From Leifsonia sp. PS1209 (GTDB lineage Bacteria; Actinomycetota; Actinomycetes; Actinomycetales; Microbacteriaceae), in assembly GCF_012317045.1 (NCBI RefSeq), contig NZ_CP051154.1, positions 1,550,001-1,614,000 of the forward strand: DNA of 64,000 bases. The letters run 5' to 3'. The notes beneath the pieces were generated by a model. It was not told the DNA's origin. It saw nothing but the letters and a program-made list of their open reading frames with translations, and did no database searches. The position numbers and the translations under genes were made by a program. Shown here one piece after another: positions 42,715-51,034 of this stretch (its first letter is position 1; every line of letters starts with the position of its first letter).

Positions 42715-42866
42715 GTCCCATCCAGATCGACAGTGAGACGTACGACGAGATCCAGCGCGAGATCGACGCGAACAAGCGCTGGGAGTTCCGTCTGCTGCCG
42801 TACGCGGGGATCGCGCTGGTCGTGCTGGCCGCGATCGTCGTGGTGCGCACGGTGTTCCTCACGTGA
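42711..42866 (+). CDS. 51-residue single-pass membrane protein
   Basis: MSPIQIDSETYDEIQREID begins a charged cytoplasmic helix, followed by NKRWEFRLLPY and one membrane helix (AGIALVVLAAIVVVRTVFL) that ends the protein. It overlaps the PHP stop (ATGA) and the next GTG (GTGA) and has the excellent RBS AGGAGG 4 nt upstream, so translation is well supported although no family is known to me. It may anchor or modulate the adjacent kinase or regulators. Confidence 0.75.
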   Translation: MSPIQIDSETYDEIQREIDANKRWEFRLLPYAGIALVVLAAIVVVRTVFLT

Positions 42867-43258
42867 GCAGCGCAGGCGTTCCGAGGGTCGTCATCGCCGA
42901 TGACGACGACGACATCCGTGGGCTGATGCAGATCGCCGCGCGCCGCGCGGGCGTCGAGGTGGTCGCGGCCGTCGACAACGGTCCGGCGGCGCTCGACGCC
43001 GTGCGGGCGGGCGGGATCGACCTCGTGGTCCTCGACATCTCGATGCCGGGGATGAACGGGGTGGAGGTGGCTGAGGCGGTCAGGGCCGATCCGGTCGCCA
43101 GCGCGACGCTCATCCTGATGGTCTCCGCGTCCGTGCAACTGCTCACCGACCACGGCGTCGTCGCCGAACGATCGGACAGCTTCATCATCAAGCCGTTCAG
43201 CCCCAAGGTCCTCACCGCGCGGATCCGGCAGATGCTCGGGATGGAGGCGACGGTATGA
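42863..43258 (+). CDS. Single-domain response regulator
   Basis: A 131-residue receiver with no output domain. Acidic pocket VVIADDDDDI, phospho-acceptor Asp58 (LVVLDISMPGMNG), Ser in LMVSAS and Lys110 (FIIKPFSP). It may act as a phosphate sink or intermediate between the sensor kinase and the receiver-PIG-L fusion, or on a protein partner. Overlaps the kinase gene by ATGA. Confidence 0.88.
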   Translation: MSSAGVPRVVIADDDDDIRGLMQIAARRAGVEVVAAVDNGPAALDAVRAGGIDLVVLDISMPGMNGVEVAEAVRADPVASATLILMVSASVQLLTDHGVVAERSDSFIIKPFSPKVLTARIRQMLGMEATV

Positions 43259-45018
43259 CCCTCGATCGCTGGCTCGGCAGGATCTCGCTCGACTCTCCCA
43301 CCCCGTTCGTCAAGCAGCTTCCGACGATCATCGGCTTCCTGATCGCCATCGGCGTCATCCTGCTCCCTGTGAGCCCGTGGCCGACGGAGCCGCTCTACTT
43401 CACGATCGGAGTCGTGCTCGCCGCCCTGGCGAGCATTCTGTCGTTCGCCCTTCCGTGGAAGAAGATCCGCACGGAGTGGTCGATCCTCATCCCGGTGGTG
43501 TCGCTGATCGCGGTCGGCCTGTTCCGTCTGGGGACAGGCGGGTCGACCTCGCCGTACGGGGCGCTGATCCTGCTGCCGTTCGTGTGGATCGCGACGGAGG
43601 AGGGCAGGATCAACGCCGTGATCGCGGCGCTCGGCACGTTCCTCGTGCTCCTCGCCCCGCTCATCTCGACCTCGGTGCCCAGCACGGTCGGCGACCTGGT
43701 GCGCGCGTTCTTCTCCCCGCTCATCTACATGATCGTCGCCGTCGTGATCAACGAGATCGCGCACAGGGTGAGGGTGCAACTCGCCGCAGCGAACGAGGCG
43801 GCGAAGCTCCGCAAGGAACTGCTCGAGCAGGCCGTGCACGCGCAGGACGAGCTGGTGCTCAACGAGGCTCGCCTCAAGACGGCCAACCGGCTCATCCAGA
43901 GCATCTGGAACGCCGTGACGGAGCAGTCCGTGATCGGCACGGACCTCGACGGGCTGATCGACGTCTGGAACCCCGGCGCGGAGAAGATGCTCGGGTTGAC
44001 CGAGAAGCAGGCGCTCGACGGCCGGCGCCACATCATCGACTTCCACCTGGCCTCCGAGCTGGAGGAGCGCCTGCGCGCGATGGACGCGCGCGTGCAGACC
44101 GTGTCCAGCGCAGAGGACTTCTCCGCCCTGGTGGATGCTGTCCGCTCCGGCTACGCGGACGTGCGCGACTGGACCTATGTGCGCCCGGACGGCAAGCAGG
44201 TGCCCGTGCAGGTGGCCGCGACCCCGCGCCTGGACGAGAACGGCCACAGGGTCGGCTTCATCTTCGTGGCGACGGACATGACCCAGGCCCGCGAGTTCGC
44301 GCGGCTCAAGGACGAGTTCGTCGGCCTCATCTCGCACGAGCTGCGCACGCCGCTCAGCTCGATCCTCGGCTATCTGGAACTGATGCGCGACGACGAGGAC
44401 GACCCGCTCTCGCAGGAGCAGCTGCAGTACCTCGGCGTCGCGGAGCGCAACGCGCACCGCCTGCTGCGGCTGGTCGGCGACCTGCTGTTCACGGCGCAGG
44501 TGGAGTCCGGCCGGTTCCCGCTGGAGCACAAGGACGTCGACCTCGGCCCGCTGATCGCGGCCTCCGTCGAGTCGGCCGGCCCCGTGGCGGCCAACGCCGG
44601 GATCGCCCTGGCCGCCGAGTTCCCGGATGAGCCGGTGACGATGTTCGGCGACCCTGTGCGCATCGGCCAGTCCGTCGACAACCTCGTCTCCAACGCCATC
44701 AAGTTCACCCCGTCCGGCGGCACGGTCACCGTGACGCTGTCCAGGGACGGAGGGGACGCGGTGATCGCGGTCAGCGACACCGGCATCGGGATCCCGGCCG
44801 TCGAGCTCGGGCAGCTGTCCAACCGGTTCTTCCGCGCATCCACCGCCACCCGCAACGCCGTGCCGGGCGTCGGACTGGGGTTGACGATCACGAAGGCCAT
44901 CGTCACCGCCCACGGCGGAAGCATCGACATCGCCAGCGAGGAGGGCGTCGGCACCACCATCAGCCTGCGCCTGCCACTCGAGGTCACGACGGATGCGGTG
45001 GTCGAGGGAGGCCGATGA
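43255..45018 (+). CDS. Membrane sensor histidine kinase with PAS domain
   Basis: A 587-residue kinase. About five to six membrane helices fill residues 20-170 with short loops, so the signal is probably sensed in the membrane. A coiled coil (VRVQLAAANEAAKLRKELL) leads to a PAS domain (about residues 215-340; VIGTDLDGLIDVWNPGAEK). HisKA has His361 in LISHELRTPL. HATPase_c has N box DNLVSNAIKFTP, G1 DTGIGIP and G2 GVGLGLTI. It is the only kinase in the operon and the natural donor for both receivers. Confidence 0.9.
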   Translation: MTLDRWLGRISLDSPTPFVKQLPTIIGFLIAIGVILLPVSPWPTEPLYFTIGVVLAALASILSFALPWKKIRTEWSILIPVVSLIAVGLFRLGTGGSTSPYGALILLPFVWIATEEGRINAVIAALGTFLVLLAPLISTSVPSTVGDLVRAFFSPLIYMIVAVVINEIAHRVRVQLAAANEAAKLRKELLEQAVHAQDELVLNEARLKTANRLIQSIWNAVTEQSVIGTDLDGLIDVWNPGAEKMLGLTEKQALDGRRHIIDFHLASELEERLRAMDARVQTVSSAEDFSALVDAVRSGYADVRDWTYVRPDGKQVPVQVAATPRLDENGHRVGFIFVATDMTQAREFARLKDEFVGLISHELRTPLSSILGYLELMRDDEDDPLSQEQLQYLGVAERNAHRLLRLVGDLLFTAQVESGRFPLEHKDVDLGPLIAASVESAGPVAANAGIALAAEFPDEPVTMFGDPVRIGQSVDNLVSNAIKFTPSGGTVTVTLSRDGGDAVIAVSDTGIGIPAVELGQLSNRFFRASTATRNAVPGVGLGLTITKAIVTAHGGSIDIASEEGVGTTISLRLPLEVTTDAVVEGGR

Positions 45019-45833
45019 TGCACGAGGCTCAGACGGTCACGGTCGCCGTGGTGCAGTTCACGCCCACCGACGACAGGGTGCACAACCGGGATGCGGTCGC
45101 CGCGTTCGTCGCGGTCGCGGCGGGCCGGGGGGCGCGGCTGGTGGTGTTCCCGGAGTACTCGTCGTACTTCGAGCATCCACTGGGCTCCGGCTTCGCACGC
45201 AACGCCGAGCCGCTCGACGGCGCGTTCGTCGGGGCGCTGGTCGAGGCCGCGCGTGAGCACCAGGTGTTCGTGGTCGCCGGGCTGGTGGAGAGCACGGAGG
45301 ACAAGCACCGGTTCTCCAACACGCTCGTCGCCGTCTCCCCGGACGGCGACGTGGTCGCCACCTACCGCAAGCAGCACCTCTACGACGCGTTCGGCGCGAG
45401 CGAGTCGGAGTGGGTGGTCCCCGGAGCGCTCGACGCACCGCAGACGTTCGACGCCGACGGGATCACTGTCGGGATGCAGACCTGTTACGACCTGCGCTTC
45501 CCCGAAGTCACCAGGCGCCTGGCCGACACGGGGGCCCAGCTGGTGCTCGTGCCGGCCGAGTGGGTGCGGGGGCCGCTGAAGGAGCAGCACTGGCGCACGC
45601 TGATTGCCGCGCGCGCCATCGAGAACACGCTGTACGTCGCAGCGGCCGACCACGCGCCGCCGATCGGCGTCGGGTCGAGCACCGTCGTGGACCCGATGGG
45701 CGTCGCGCTCGCGACGATCGGGGAGACCACCGGAGTGGCCGTCGCCGAGGTCGACGCCGAACGCGTGCGCTCCGTCCGGGAGCTCAATCCGGCCCTCGCG
45801 CTCCGCCGCTACCGGGTGGAGCCGATCGACTGA
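45015..45833 (+). CDS. Nitrilase-superfamily carbon-nitrogen hydrolase
   Basis: A 272-residue enzyme with the triad Glu47 (VVFPEYSSY), Lys119 (YRKQHLYDAFG) and Cys157 (QTCYDLRFPE). The pattern matches the Nit/omega-amidase-like branch, which hydrolyses amides such as deaminated glutathione or alpha-ketoglutaramate. ATGA overlap with the kinase gene makes it the seventh gene of the operon. Its chemistry (breaking an amide) is the reverse of the ATP-grasp ligase's, which may be meaningful. Confidence 0.85.
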   Translation: MMHEAQTVTVAVVQFTPTDDRVHNRDAVAAFVAVAAGRGARLVVFPEYSSYFEHPLGSGFARNAEPLDGAFVGALVEAAREHQVFVVAGLVESTEDKHRFSNTLVAVSPDGDVVATYRKQHLYDAFGASESEWVVPGALDAPQTFDADGITVGMQTCYDLRFPEVTRRLADTGAQLVLVPAEWVRGPLKEQHWRTLIAARAIENTLYVAAADHAPPIGVGSSTVVDPMGVALATIGETTGVAVAEVDAERVRSVRELNPALALRRYRVEPID

Positions 45834-45858
45834 GGCGCGCCGCAGCGCACGCCCGTCC

Positions 45859-45909
45859 GGTCAGTGTCGCAGCCCGGTCAGCGTCGCAGCCTGGTCAGCG
45901 TCGCAGCCC
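45859..45909. repeat. Three tandem 17-bp repeats at the aminotransferase 3' end
   Basis: GGTCAGYGTCGCAGCCY occurs three times head-to-tail (45859, 45876, 45893). The last copy contains the minus-strand TGA stop and the last codons of the aminotransferase gene. The 61 bp between the convergent nitrilase and aminotransferase genes hold little else. Confidence 0.75.
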
Positions 45910-47091
45910 GGCGAGCTGGGCGGCCGCCCGCTCGAGCACCTCGGTGCGCTTGCAGAACGCGAACCGGACGAGGGATGCGGTCCGCGCCCGGTACTCGTCC
46001 GTGCAGAACGCGGACAGCGGCACGGCCACCACCCCGGCGAGGTGCGGCAGTTCGCGGCAGAACCGCACGGCGTCGTCGAAGCCGAGCGGGGCGGCGTCCG
46101 CCACCACGAAATACGTTCCGTCGGAGTTCGCGACACCGAAGCCGGCCTCGCGCAGGCCGGCCGACAGCAGGTCCTTCTTGCTCCGGAGGGTCTCTGCGAT
46201 GCCGGTGAAGTAGTCGTCGCCCAGCCGGAGCCCGGCCGCGATGGCCGGCTGGAAGGGTGCGCCGTTCACGTAGGTGAGGAACTGCTTCACGGCGAGGATC
46301 GCGGTGACGAGCTCGGCCGGGGCGGTGAGCCAGCCGATCTTCCAGCCCGTGGTGTTGAACGTCTTCCCTCCCGACGAGATCGTCACCGTGCGCTCTCGTG
46401 CACCCGGCAGCGTGGCGATGGGGACGTGGGGGAGACCGAAGGTGAGGTGCTCGTACACCTCGTCGGTGACAATGATGGCGTCGTGCTCGTGCGCCAGCTC
46501 GACGATCGTGCGCAGCACCTCGGCGCCGAGCACGGTGCCCGTCGGGTTGTGCGGCGTGTTCACGAGGATGATCCTGGTGCGGTCGGTGACCGCATCCCGC
46601 AGCTCGTCGAGGTCGGGCTGGAAGTCGGGCAGCCGCAGCGGCACCGTGCGGTGCCTGCCGTCCGCGAGGCCGATGAGGCCGCCGTATGCGTCGTAGAACG
46701 GCTCGAAGGTGACGACCTCGTCGCCCGGCTGCAGGAGGGCGAGCAGGGTGGCGGCGATGGCCTCCGTCGCCCCAGCTGTCACGAGCACCTCGCGGTCCGG
46801 GTCGACGGTGAGGCCGTAGAAGCGCTGCTGGTGCTCGGCGATGGCGAGCCGCAGCTCGGGGATGCCGATGCCCGGCGGGTACTGGTTCCTGCCGTCCCGG
46901 ATGGCGGAGACGGCCACGTCGAGGACCTCGGCGGGCCCGTCCTCGTCCGGGAAGCCCTGGCCGAGGTTGATCGCGCCGGTGCGCACGGCGAGCGCGCTCA
47001 TCTCGGCGAACACCGTCGAGGCGATCGTCCCGTCCGCCCCGAGCAGCCCGGCGCCGCTCGCCGCCCGTCTCCACGCGCCTGGCACCGTCAT
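45895..47091 (-). CDS. Class I/II PLP-dependent aminotransferase
   Basis: A 398-residue fold-type I aminotransferase. INLGQGFPDEDGP, QYPPGIGIPELR, TAGATEAIAAT, VNTPHNPTGTV, the PLP aspartate region VTDEVYEHL, the Schiff-base lysine in ISSGGKTFNTTGWKIGW, and a C-terminal Arg segment VRFAFCK. The Q-Y-P-P-G-I-G and GGKTFNTTGWK patterns are those of the methionine/kynurenine aminotransferase (YbdL/KAT-like) group. ATG at 47091 follows AGAGGA by 8 nt. Divergent from htrA. Confidence 0.87.
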   Translation of the reverse strand: MTVPGAWRRAASGAGLLGADGTIASTVFAEMSALAVRTGAINLGQGFPDEDGPAEVLDVAVSAIRDGRNQYPPGIGIPELRLAIAEHQQRFYGLTVDPDREVLVTAGATEAIAATLLALLQPGDEVVTFEPFYDAYGGLIGLADGRHRTVPLRLPDFQPDLDELRDAVTDRTRIILVNTPHNPTGTVLGAEVLRTIVELAHEHDAIIVTDEVYEHLTFGLPHVPIATLPGARERTVTISSGGKTFNTTGWKIGWLTAPAELVTAILAVKQFLTYVNGAPFQPAIAAGLRLGDDYFTGIAETLRSKKDLLSAGLREAGFGVANSDGTYFVVADAAPLGFDDAVRFCRELPHLAGVVAVPLSAFCTDEYRARTASLVRFAFCKRTEVLERAAAQLAGLRR

Positions 47092-47120
47092 GGTCACGTC
47101 CTCTCGCCGTCCTGCCTCCC

Positions 47121-47126
47121 AACCTA
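47121..47126 (-). promoter_or_regulatory. -10 box of the aminotransferase gene
   Basis: Minus-strand TAGGTT (47126-47121), about 29 nt before the ATG. In the same divergent region TTGACA at 47172-47177 (+) looks like a -35, but no -10 at the right distance is visible for htrA. Confidence 0.3.
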
Positions 47127-47259
47127 CGGGGTGTCGGTCACCGGATGCATTCGGTACGTTGTGCAGAGTCATTGACAGGCAGTAGCTCGTCCACAGGGGC
47201 CGCAAATAGAACACCCAGGTTCGCATCCCAAGCTGTCAGTGCTTGGAAGGAGCAACACC

Positions 47260-49020
47260 ATGACTGACACCCCGATCACTCCGGAGCCCGCGAAGGCCCA
47301 GCACGACGCCGACACCGAGTCGGTCGTGGACGCTGCAGCCGAGACTCCCACCGCAGCAGAGAACCAGGCGCCGGCCGCGCCCGCCGAGTCGGCGGAGACC
47401 GCAGCACCGGCAGCCCCCGCGGCGCCCGCCGCCCCCGCCGCTGGCACGCCCGCTTGGGAGGCGCCCGCCGCCGCCGAGACGGCACCCGCAGCACCGGCCG
47501 CGCCCGCCGCTGAGCAGCCGACGGGTGCTCAGCCCACCGCGCAGCAGCCGACGGCTCCCGTCGCACCGGCGGCGCACACCACGCAGCCGACGCAGCCCGT
47601 CCCGCCGCAGCCGTACGGCCAGCAGCCGACCGCGCAGCAGCCGACGGCGCAGCAGCCCAACTACGGCAACGGCGCGTTCGGCCAGCCCGCATACCAGGGC
47701 GTGCCGCAGCAGCCGTACGCCCCGCACACCCAGCAGGGCCCGTACGCCACGGCCCCCGGCGTCGCGGCCGCAGACAAGCCGGCCAAGAAGCGCAACACCG
47801 GCATGATCATCGCCACCCTCGCGATCGGCGCCCTCATCGGCGGCGTCGCCGGAGCGGGAGCCGGTGTCGGCATCTACGCGGCCACCAGCTCCAACAACGC
47901 CACGATCAAGACCGTCTCGGGTCCGCAGAACATCACGGTCAACGACGCGAACAACGCCACGACGGTCACCGCCGTCGCCGCGAAGGCGTCCCCGAGCGTG
48001 GTCACCATCTCGGTGACCGGGTCGAGCGAGGGAGGCACGGGCTCCGGCATCGTCCTCACCTCCGACGGCTACGTCCTCACCAACACGCACGTCGTGACCC
48101 TCGACGGCCAGGCATCCAACGTGACCGTCAGCGTCCAGGACAACGACGGCAAGATCTACACGGCCAAGATCGTCGGCACGGACCCGACGACCGACCTCGC
48201 CGTGATCAAGCTGGACGGCGCATCCGGGATGACCCCGATGAAGTTCGCCGACTCCAGCAAGCTGAACGTCGGGGACACCGCCGTGGCCATCGGCGCGCCG
48301 CTCGGCCTGTCCGGCACCGTCACCGACGGCATCGTCAGCGCCCTCAACCGCAGCATCAGCATCGCGTCGTCCGCCGCCCCCAAGTCGGGAGACGACTCGT
48401 CCGGCGGCAGCGGGGGAGACAACAACGGCAACCCGTGGAACTTCGACTTCCCCGGCCAGGGCGGCTCCGGCCAGCAGCAGCAACAGCAGCAGCAGGCGAC
48501 CGCGACCATCTCGCTGCCGGTCATCCAGACCGACGCCGCGATCAACCCCGGCAACTCGGGCGGTGCCCTGCTGAACAGCAAGGGCGAGCTGATCGGCGTC
48601 AACGTCGCCATCGCCAGCGCGAGCGGTTCGTCGTCGAGCGGCAGCCAGTCGGGCAGCATCGGCGTCGGCTTCGCCATCCCGGCGAACCTCGCGGAGCGCG
48701 TCTCGCAGGAGATCATCAAGAACGGCTCGGCGACGCACGGCCTGCTCGGCGCATCCGTCACCGACTCGTCCTCCGACGCCAAGGCGAAGAACGTCGGCGC
48801 CATCATCAAGGAGGTCACCTCCGGAGGAGCGGCAGCCTCTGCCGGGCTGAAGGCGGGCGACGAGGTCGTGAACTTCAACGGCCTGCCGATCACGAGCGCC
48901 ACCGACCTCACCGCTCAGGTCCGCGCCCTCGCGGCCGGTGCCAAGGCGGACGTGACGTACATCCGCGACGGCCAGACCAAGACGACCACCGTCACGCTGG
49001 GTTCCCTCCCGGCGAGCTGA
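47260..49020 (+). CDS. HtrA/DegP-like membrane-anchored serine protease
   Basis: A 586-residue protein. Residues 1-185 are a cytoplasmic Ala/Pro/Gln-rich region; one membrane helix (GMIIATLAIGALIGGVAGAG) follows; then a trypsin-like domain with His277 (LTNTHVV), Asp312 (TTDLAVIKL) and Ser433 (NPGNSGGAL), and a C-terminal PDZ domain (about residues 485-575). Between Asp and Ser there is an insertion with Gly/Ser/Asn and eight consecutive glutamines. Typical of actinobacterial HtrA/PepD proteins acting in envelope protein quality control. ATG with AAGGAG 7 nt upstream. Confidence 0.9.
   Translation: MTDTPITPEPAKAQHDADTESVVDAAAETPTAAENQAPAAPAESAETAAPAAPAAPAAPAAGTPAWEAPAAAETAPAAPAAPAAEQPTGAQPTAQQPTAPVAPAAHTTQPTQPVPPQPYGQQPTAQQPTAQQPNYGNGAFGQPAYQGVPQQPYAPHTQQGPYATAPGVAAADKPAKKRNTGMIIATLAIGALIGGVAGAGAGVGIYAATSSNNATIKTVSGPQNITVNDANNATTVTAVAAKASPSVVTISVTGSSEGGTGSGIVLTSDGYVLTNTHVVTLDGQASNVTVSVQDNDGKIYTAKIVGTDPTTDLAVIKLDGASGMTPMKFADSSKLNVGDTAVAIGAPLGLSGTVTDGIVSALNRSISIASSAAPKSGDDSSGGSGGDNNGNPWNFDFPGQGGSGQQQQQQQQATATISLPVIQTDAAINPGNSGGALLNSKGELIGVNVAIASASGSSSSGSQSGSIGVGFAIPANLAERVSQEIIKNGSATHGLLGASVTDSSSDAKAKNVGAIIKEVTSGGAAASAGLKAGDEVVNFNGLPITSATDLTAQVRALAAGAKADVTYIRDGQTKTTTVTLGSLPAS
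48472..48495 (+). repeat. CAG-repeat tract (eight Gln codons) in htrA
   Basis: Three CAG, one CAA and four CAG codons in a row, inside the insertion between the catalytic Asp and Ser. A simple-sequence tract able to change length by slippage. Confidence 0.85.
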
Positions 49021-49036
49021 TCGCCACCAGCGCCAC

Positions 49037-49072
49037 CACGAGGCCGTCCCGCAGCAGCGGGGCGGCCTCGTG
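49037..49072 (+). terminator. Hairpin after htrA
   Basis: Arms CACGAGGCCG / CGGCCTCGTG (49037-49046, 49063-49072) with an inner CCCGC/GCGGGG stem, 16 nt after the htrA stop. No T-run. Confidence 0.6.
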
Positions 49073-49142
49073 CCGTGCGGGGGTGCGGTTCCCAGGCGCG
49101 GCGATCCACGGCTGATAAGCTCGATTGACCCGAAAACGACGA

Positions 49143-50213
49143 ATGGAACCGATGCCGGACAACACTGTGCACACCCTTCCCGGTGTCTCGTACGTGATGC
49201 CCGTTCTGAACGAAGTCACTCACGTGCGGGCGGCCGTCGACAGCCTCCTCGCGCAGGACTACGCAGGACCGTTCGAGGTGACCGTCGCCCTCGGCCCGAG
49301 CATGGACGGCACCACGGAGCTCGTCGAGGAGCTCGCAGCGATCGACAACCGCATCCACATCGTCGAGAACGTCGTCGGCTCCACGCCGGCCGGGCTCAAC
49401 CTGGCCATCCGGCAGTCGCACTACCCGGTGGTCATCCGGGTGGATGCGCACTCGGTGCTTCCCCCCGACTACGCCCGCATCGCGGTCGAGACCATCCTGG
49501 AGACGGGCGCCGACAACGTCGGCGGGCTGATGGATGCGCAGGGCACCACCCCGTTCGAGCGCGCCGTCGCGCGCGCATACGGCAGCCGCATCGGCCTGGG
49601 CGGCACCAAGCTGCACGTCGGAGGCGAGGCAGGACCGGCGGAGACCGTCTACCTCGGCGTCTTCCAGCGCGACCGGCTGCTCGAAGTCGGCATGTTCGAC
49701 GAAGACATCAAGCGCGGGCAGGACTGGGAGCTCAACCGCCGCCTGCGCTCCACCGGTGGGACGGTGTGGTTCACCCCGCGCCTCAAGGTCACATACCGTC
49801 CGCGCCCCAACCTGTACCGGCTGGCCCGTCAGTTCGTCTCCACCGGTGTGTGGCGCGGAGAGCTGGCGCGCCGCTTCCCCGCCGCGAACGGGCTGCGCTA
49901 CTTCGCGCCGCCGCTGATGGTGGTCGCCGTGGCCATCGGGCTGCTCCTCGGCGTCGCCGGCATCGTGCAGGCCATCGTCGGGGCTGCACCGTGGCTGCTC
50001 ATCGGTTTCGCGATCCCCGCGTTCTACGTGCTCATCGTGCTCGTCTCCGCGCTGGTCTGGGGACGCTCTCTGCTCGCAGGGCCGGACGGCGGCTTTCGTT
50101 CGTTCTTGTGGTTTCTCGTAGTCTTGCCGTGCATCCATTTCTGCTGGGGGAGCGGGTTCATCCTCGGATACCTGTCGCTCACCCGGAACATCACTGCCCA
50201 CACGGGAAGGTAG
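49143..50213 (+). CDS. Family 2 glycosyltransferase with C-terminal membrane helices
   Basis: A 356-residue GT-A enzyme: VSYVMPVLNEVTHVRAAVDS, the DxD-like RVDAHSVLPPD, and FDEDIKRGQDWELNRRL carrying the catalytic-base ED. Three hydrophobic segments follow (MVVAVAIGLLLGVAGIV, LLIGFAIPAFYVLIVLVSAL, FLWFLVVLPCIHFCWGSGF). It probably works on a lipid-linked or glycan acceptor at the inner membrane face. No clear RBS; ATG 49143 or 49152 are both possible, and a TAAGCT -10 lies at 49116. First of a three-gene set with a CDP-alcohol phosphotransferase and a second GT2. Confidence 0.8.
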   Translation: MEPMPDNTVHTLPGVSYVMPVLNEVTHVRAAVDSLLAQDYAGPFEVTVALGPSMDGTTELVEELAAIDNRIHIVENVVGSTPAGLNLAIRQSHYPVVIRVDAHSVLPPDYARIAVETILETGADNVGGLMDAQGTTPFERAVARAYGSRIGLGGTKLHVGGEAGPAETVYLGVFQRDRLLEVGMFDEDIKRGQDWELNRRLRSTGGTVWFTPRLKVTYRPRPNLYRLARQFVSTGVWRGELARRFPAANGLRYFAPPLMVVAVAIGLLLGVAGIVQAIVGAAPWLLIGFAIPAFYVLIVLVSALVWGRSLLAGPDGGFRSFLWFLVVLPCIHFCWGSGFILGYLSLTRNITAHTGR

Positions 50214-50215
50214 CC

Positions 50216-51034
50216 ATGTCAGCCCCAGGAGCCGGCGCGCACGGAGCGCGCCCGACCTCGATCGCCGAACTGCGCGCCGTCGCGCAGCCGCCCGAGGTGC
50301 GCGGCCGACGCAACGCCGAGCACTGGACGGCGTCGCTCTACCTGCGCAACCTGTCTCCCTACCTCACCTGGTTCCTGCTCAAGACCTCGATCTCGGCCAA
50401 CGGCGTCACCGGGCTGATGATCCTCACCGGATGGGCGACGGCCGCGAGCCTGCTCATCCCCGGCATCGGCGGTGCGGCGCTCGCGCTCATCCTCGGTCAG
50501 CTGCAGATGCTCGTGGACTGCTGCGACGGCGAGGTGGCGCGCTGGCGCAACACGTCGTCTCCCGCGGGGATCTTCCTCGACAACGTCGGGCACTACTCCA
50601 CGGAGACGCTGATCGCCATCGCGCTCGGCATCCGCGCCGCCGGATACCCGTTCGAAGCTCCGGCCGATTACCTGTGGACCAACCTGGGCACGCTCCTCGC
50701 CCTCATCATCGTGCTCAACAAGGCGCTCAACGACATGGTGCGCGTCGCCAGGGCGAACGCCGGGCTCGGCAAGCTGGCCGACACGCAGGCGGCGTATGCG
50801 CCCACCCACGGCGTGATCGCCCGTCTGCGCCGTGCCGCCCGCTTCGTCCCGTTCCACCGCCTGTACCACTCGGTGGAGCTGACGATCATGATCTTCGTGT
50901 TCTCGATCGTCGGGCTGTTCATCGGCGACCAGCTGGCGAACCGCATCCTGCTGTCGGTGCTGGTGCCGCTCGCGCTGCTGGCGCTGATCGGGCACTTCGT
51001 GGCCATCATGTCGTCGAAGCGCGTCCGTGGCTGA
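50216..51034 (+). CDS. CDP-alcohol phosphatidyltransferase-like membrane enzyme
   Basis: A 272-residue protein with about five to six membrane helices. The CDP-OH-P signature appears as DCCDGEVARWRN followed by GIFLDNVGH: the pattern D-x2-DG-x2-AR-x8-G-x3-D-x3-D is kept except that the last Asp, normally the catalytic base, is His. It should transfer a phospho-alcohol from a CDP-linked donor. The context (glycosyltransferases either side; exporter and nucleotidyltransferase nearby) suggests an envelope polymer instead of a bulk phospholipid. GGGAAGG RBS; 2 nt after the first GT2 stop. Confidence 0.8.
   Translation: MSAPGAGAHGARPTSIAELRAVAQPPEVRGRRNAEHWTASLYLRNLSPYLTWFLLKTSISANGVTGLMILTGWATAASLLIPGIGGAALALILGQLQMLVDCCDGEVARWRNTSSPAGIFLDNVGHYSTETLIAIALGIRAAGYPFEAPADYLWTNLGTLLALIIVLNKALNDMVRVARANAGLGKLADTQAAYAPTHGVIARLRRAARFVPFHRLYHSVELTIMIFVFSIVGLFIGDQLANRILLSVLVPLALLALIGHFVAIMSSKRVRG

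Noticed and set aside
47172..47222. TTGACA as an htrA promoter -35
   Set aside because: No -10 hexamer at 16-19 nt; the AT-rich AAATAGAAC is 39 nt away.
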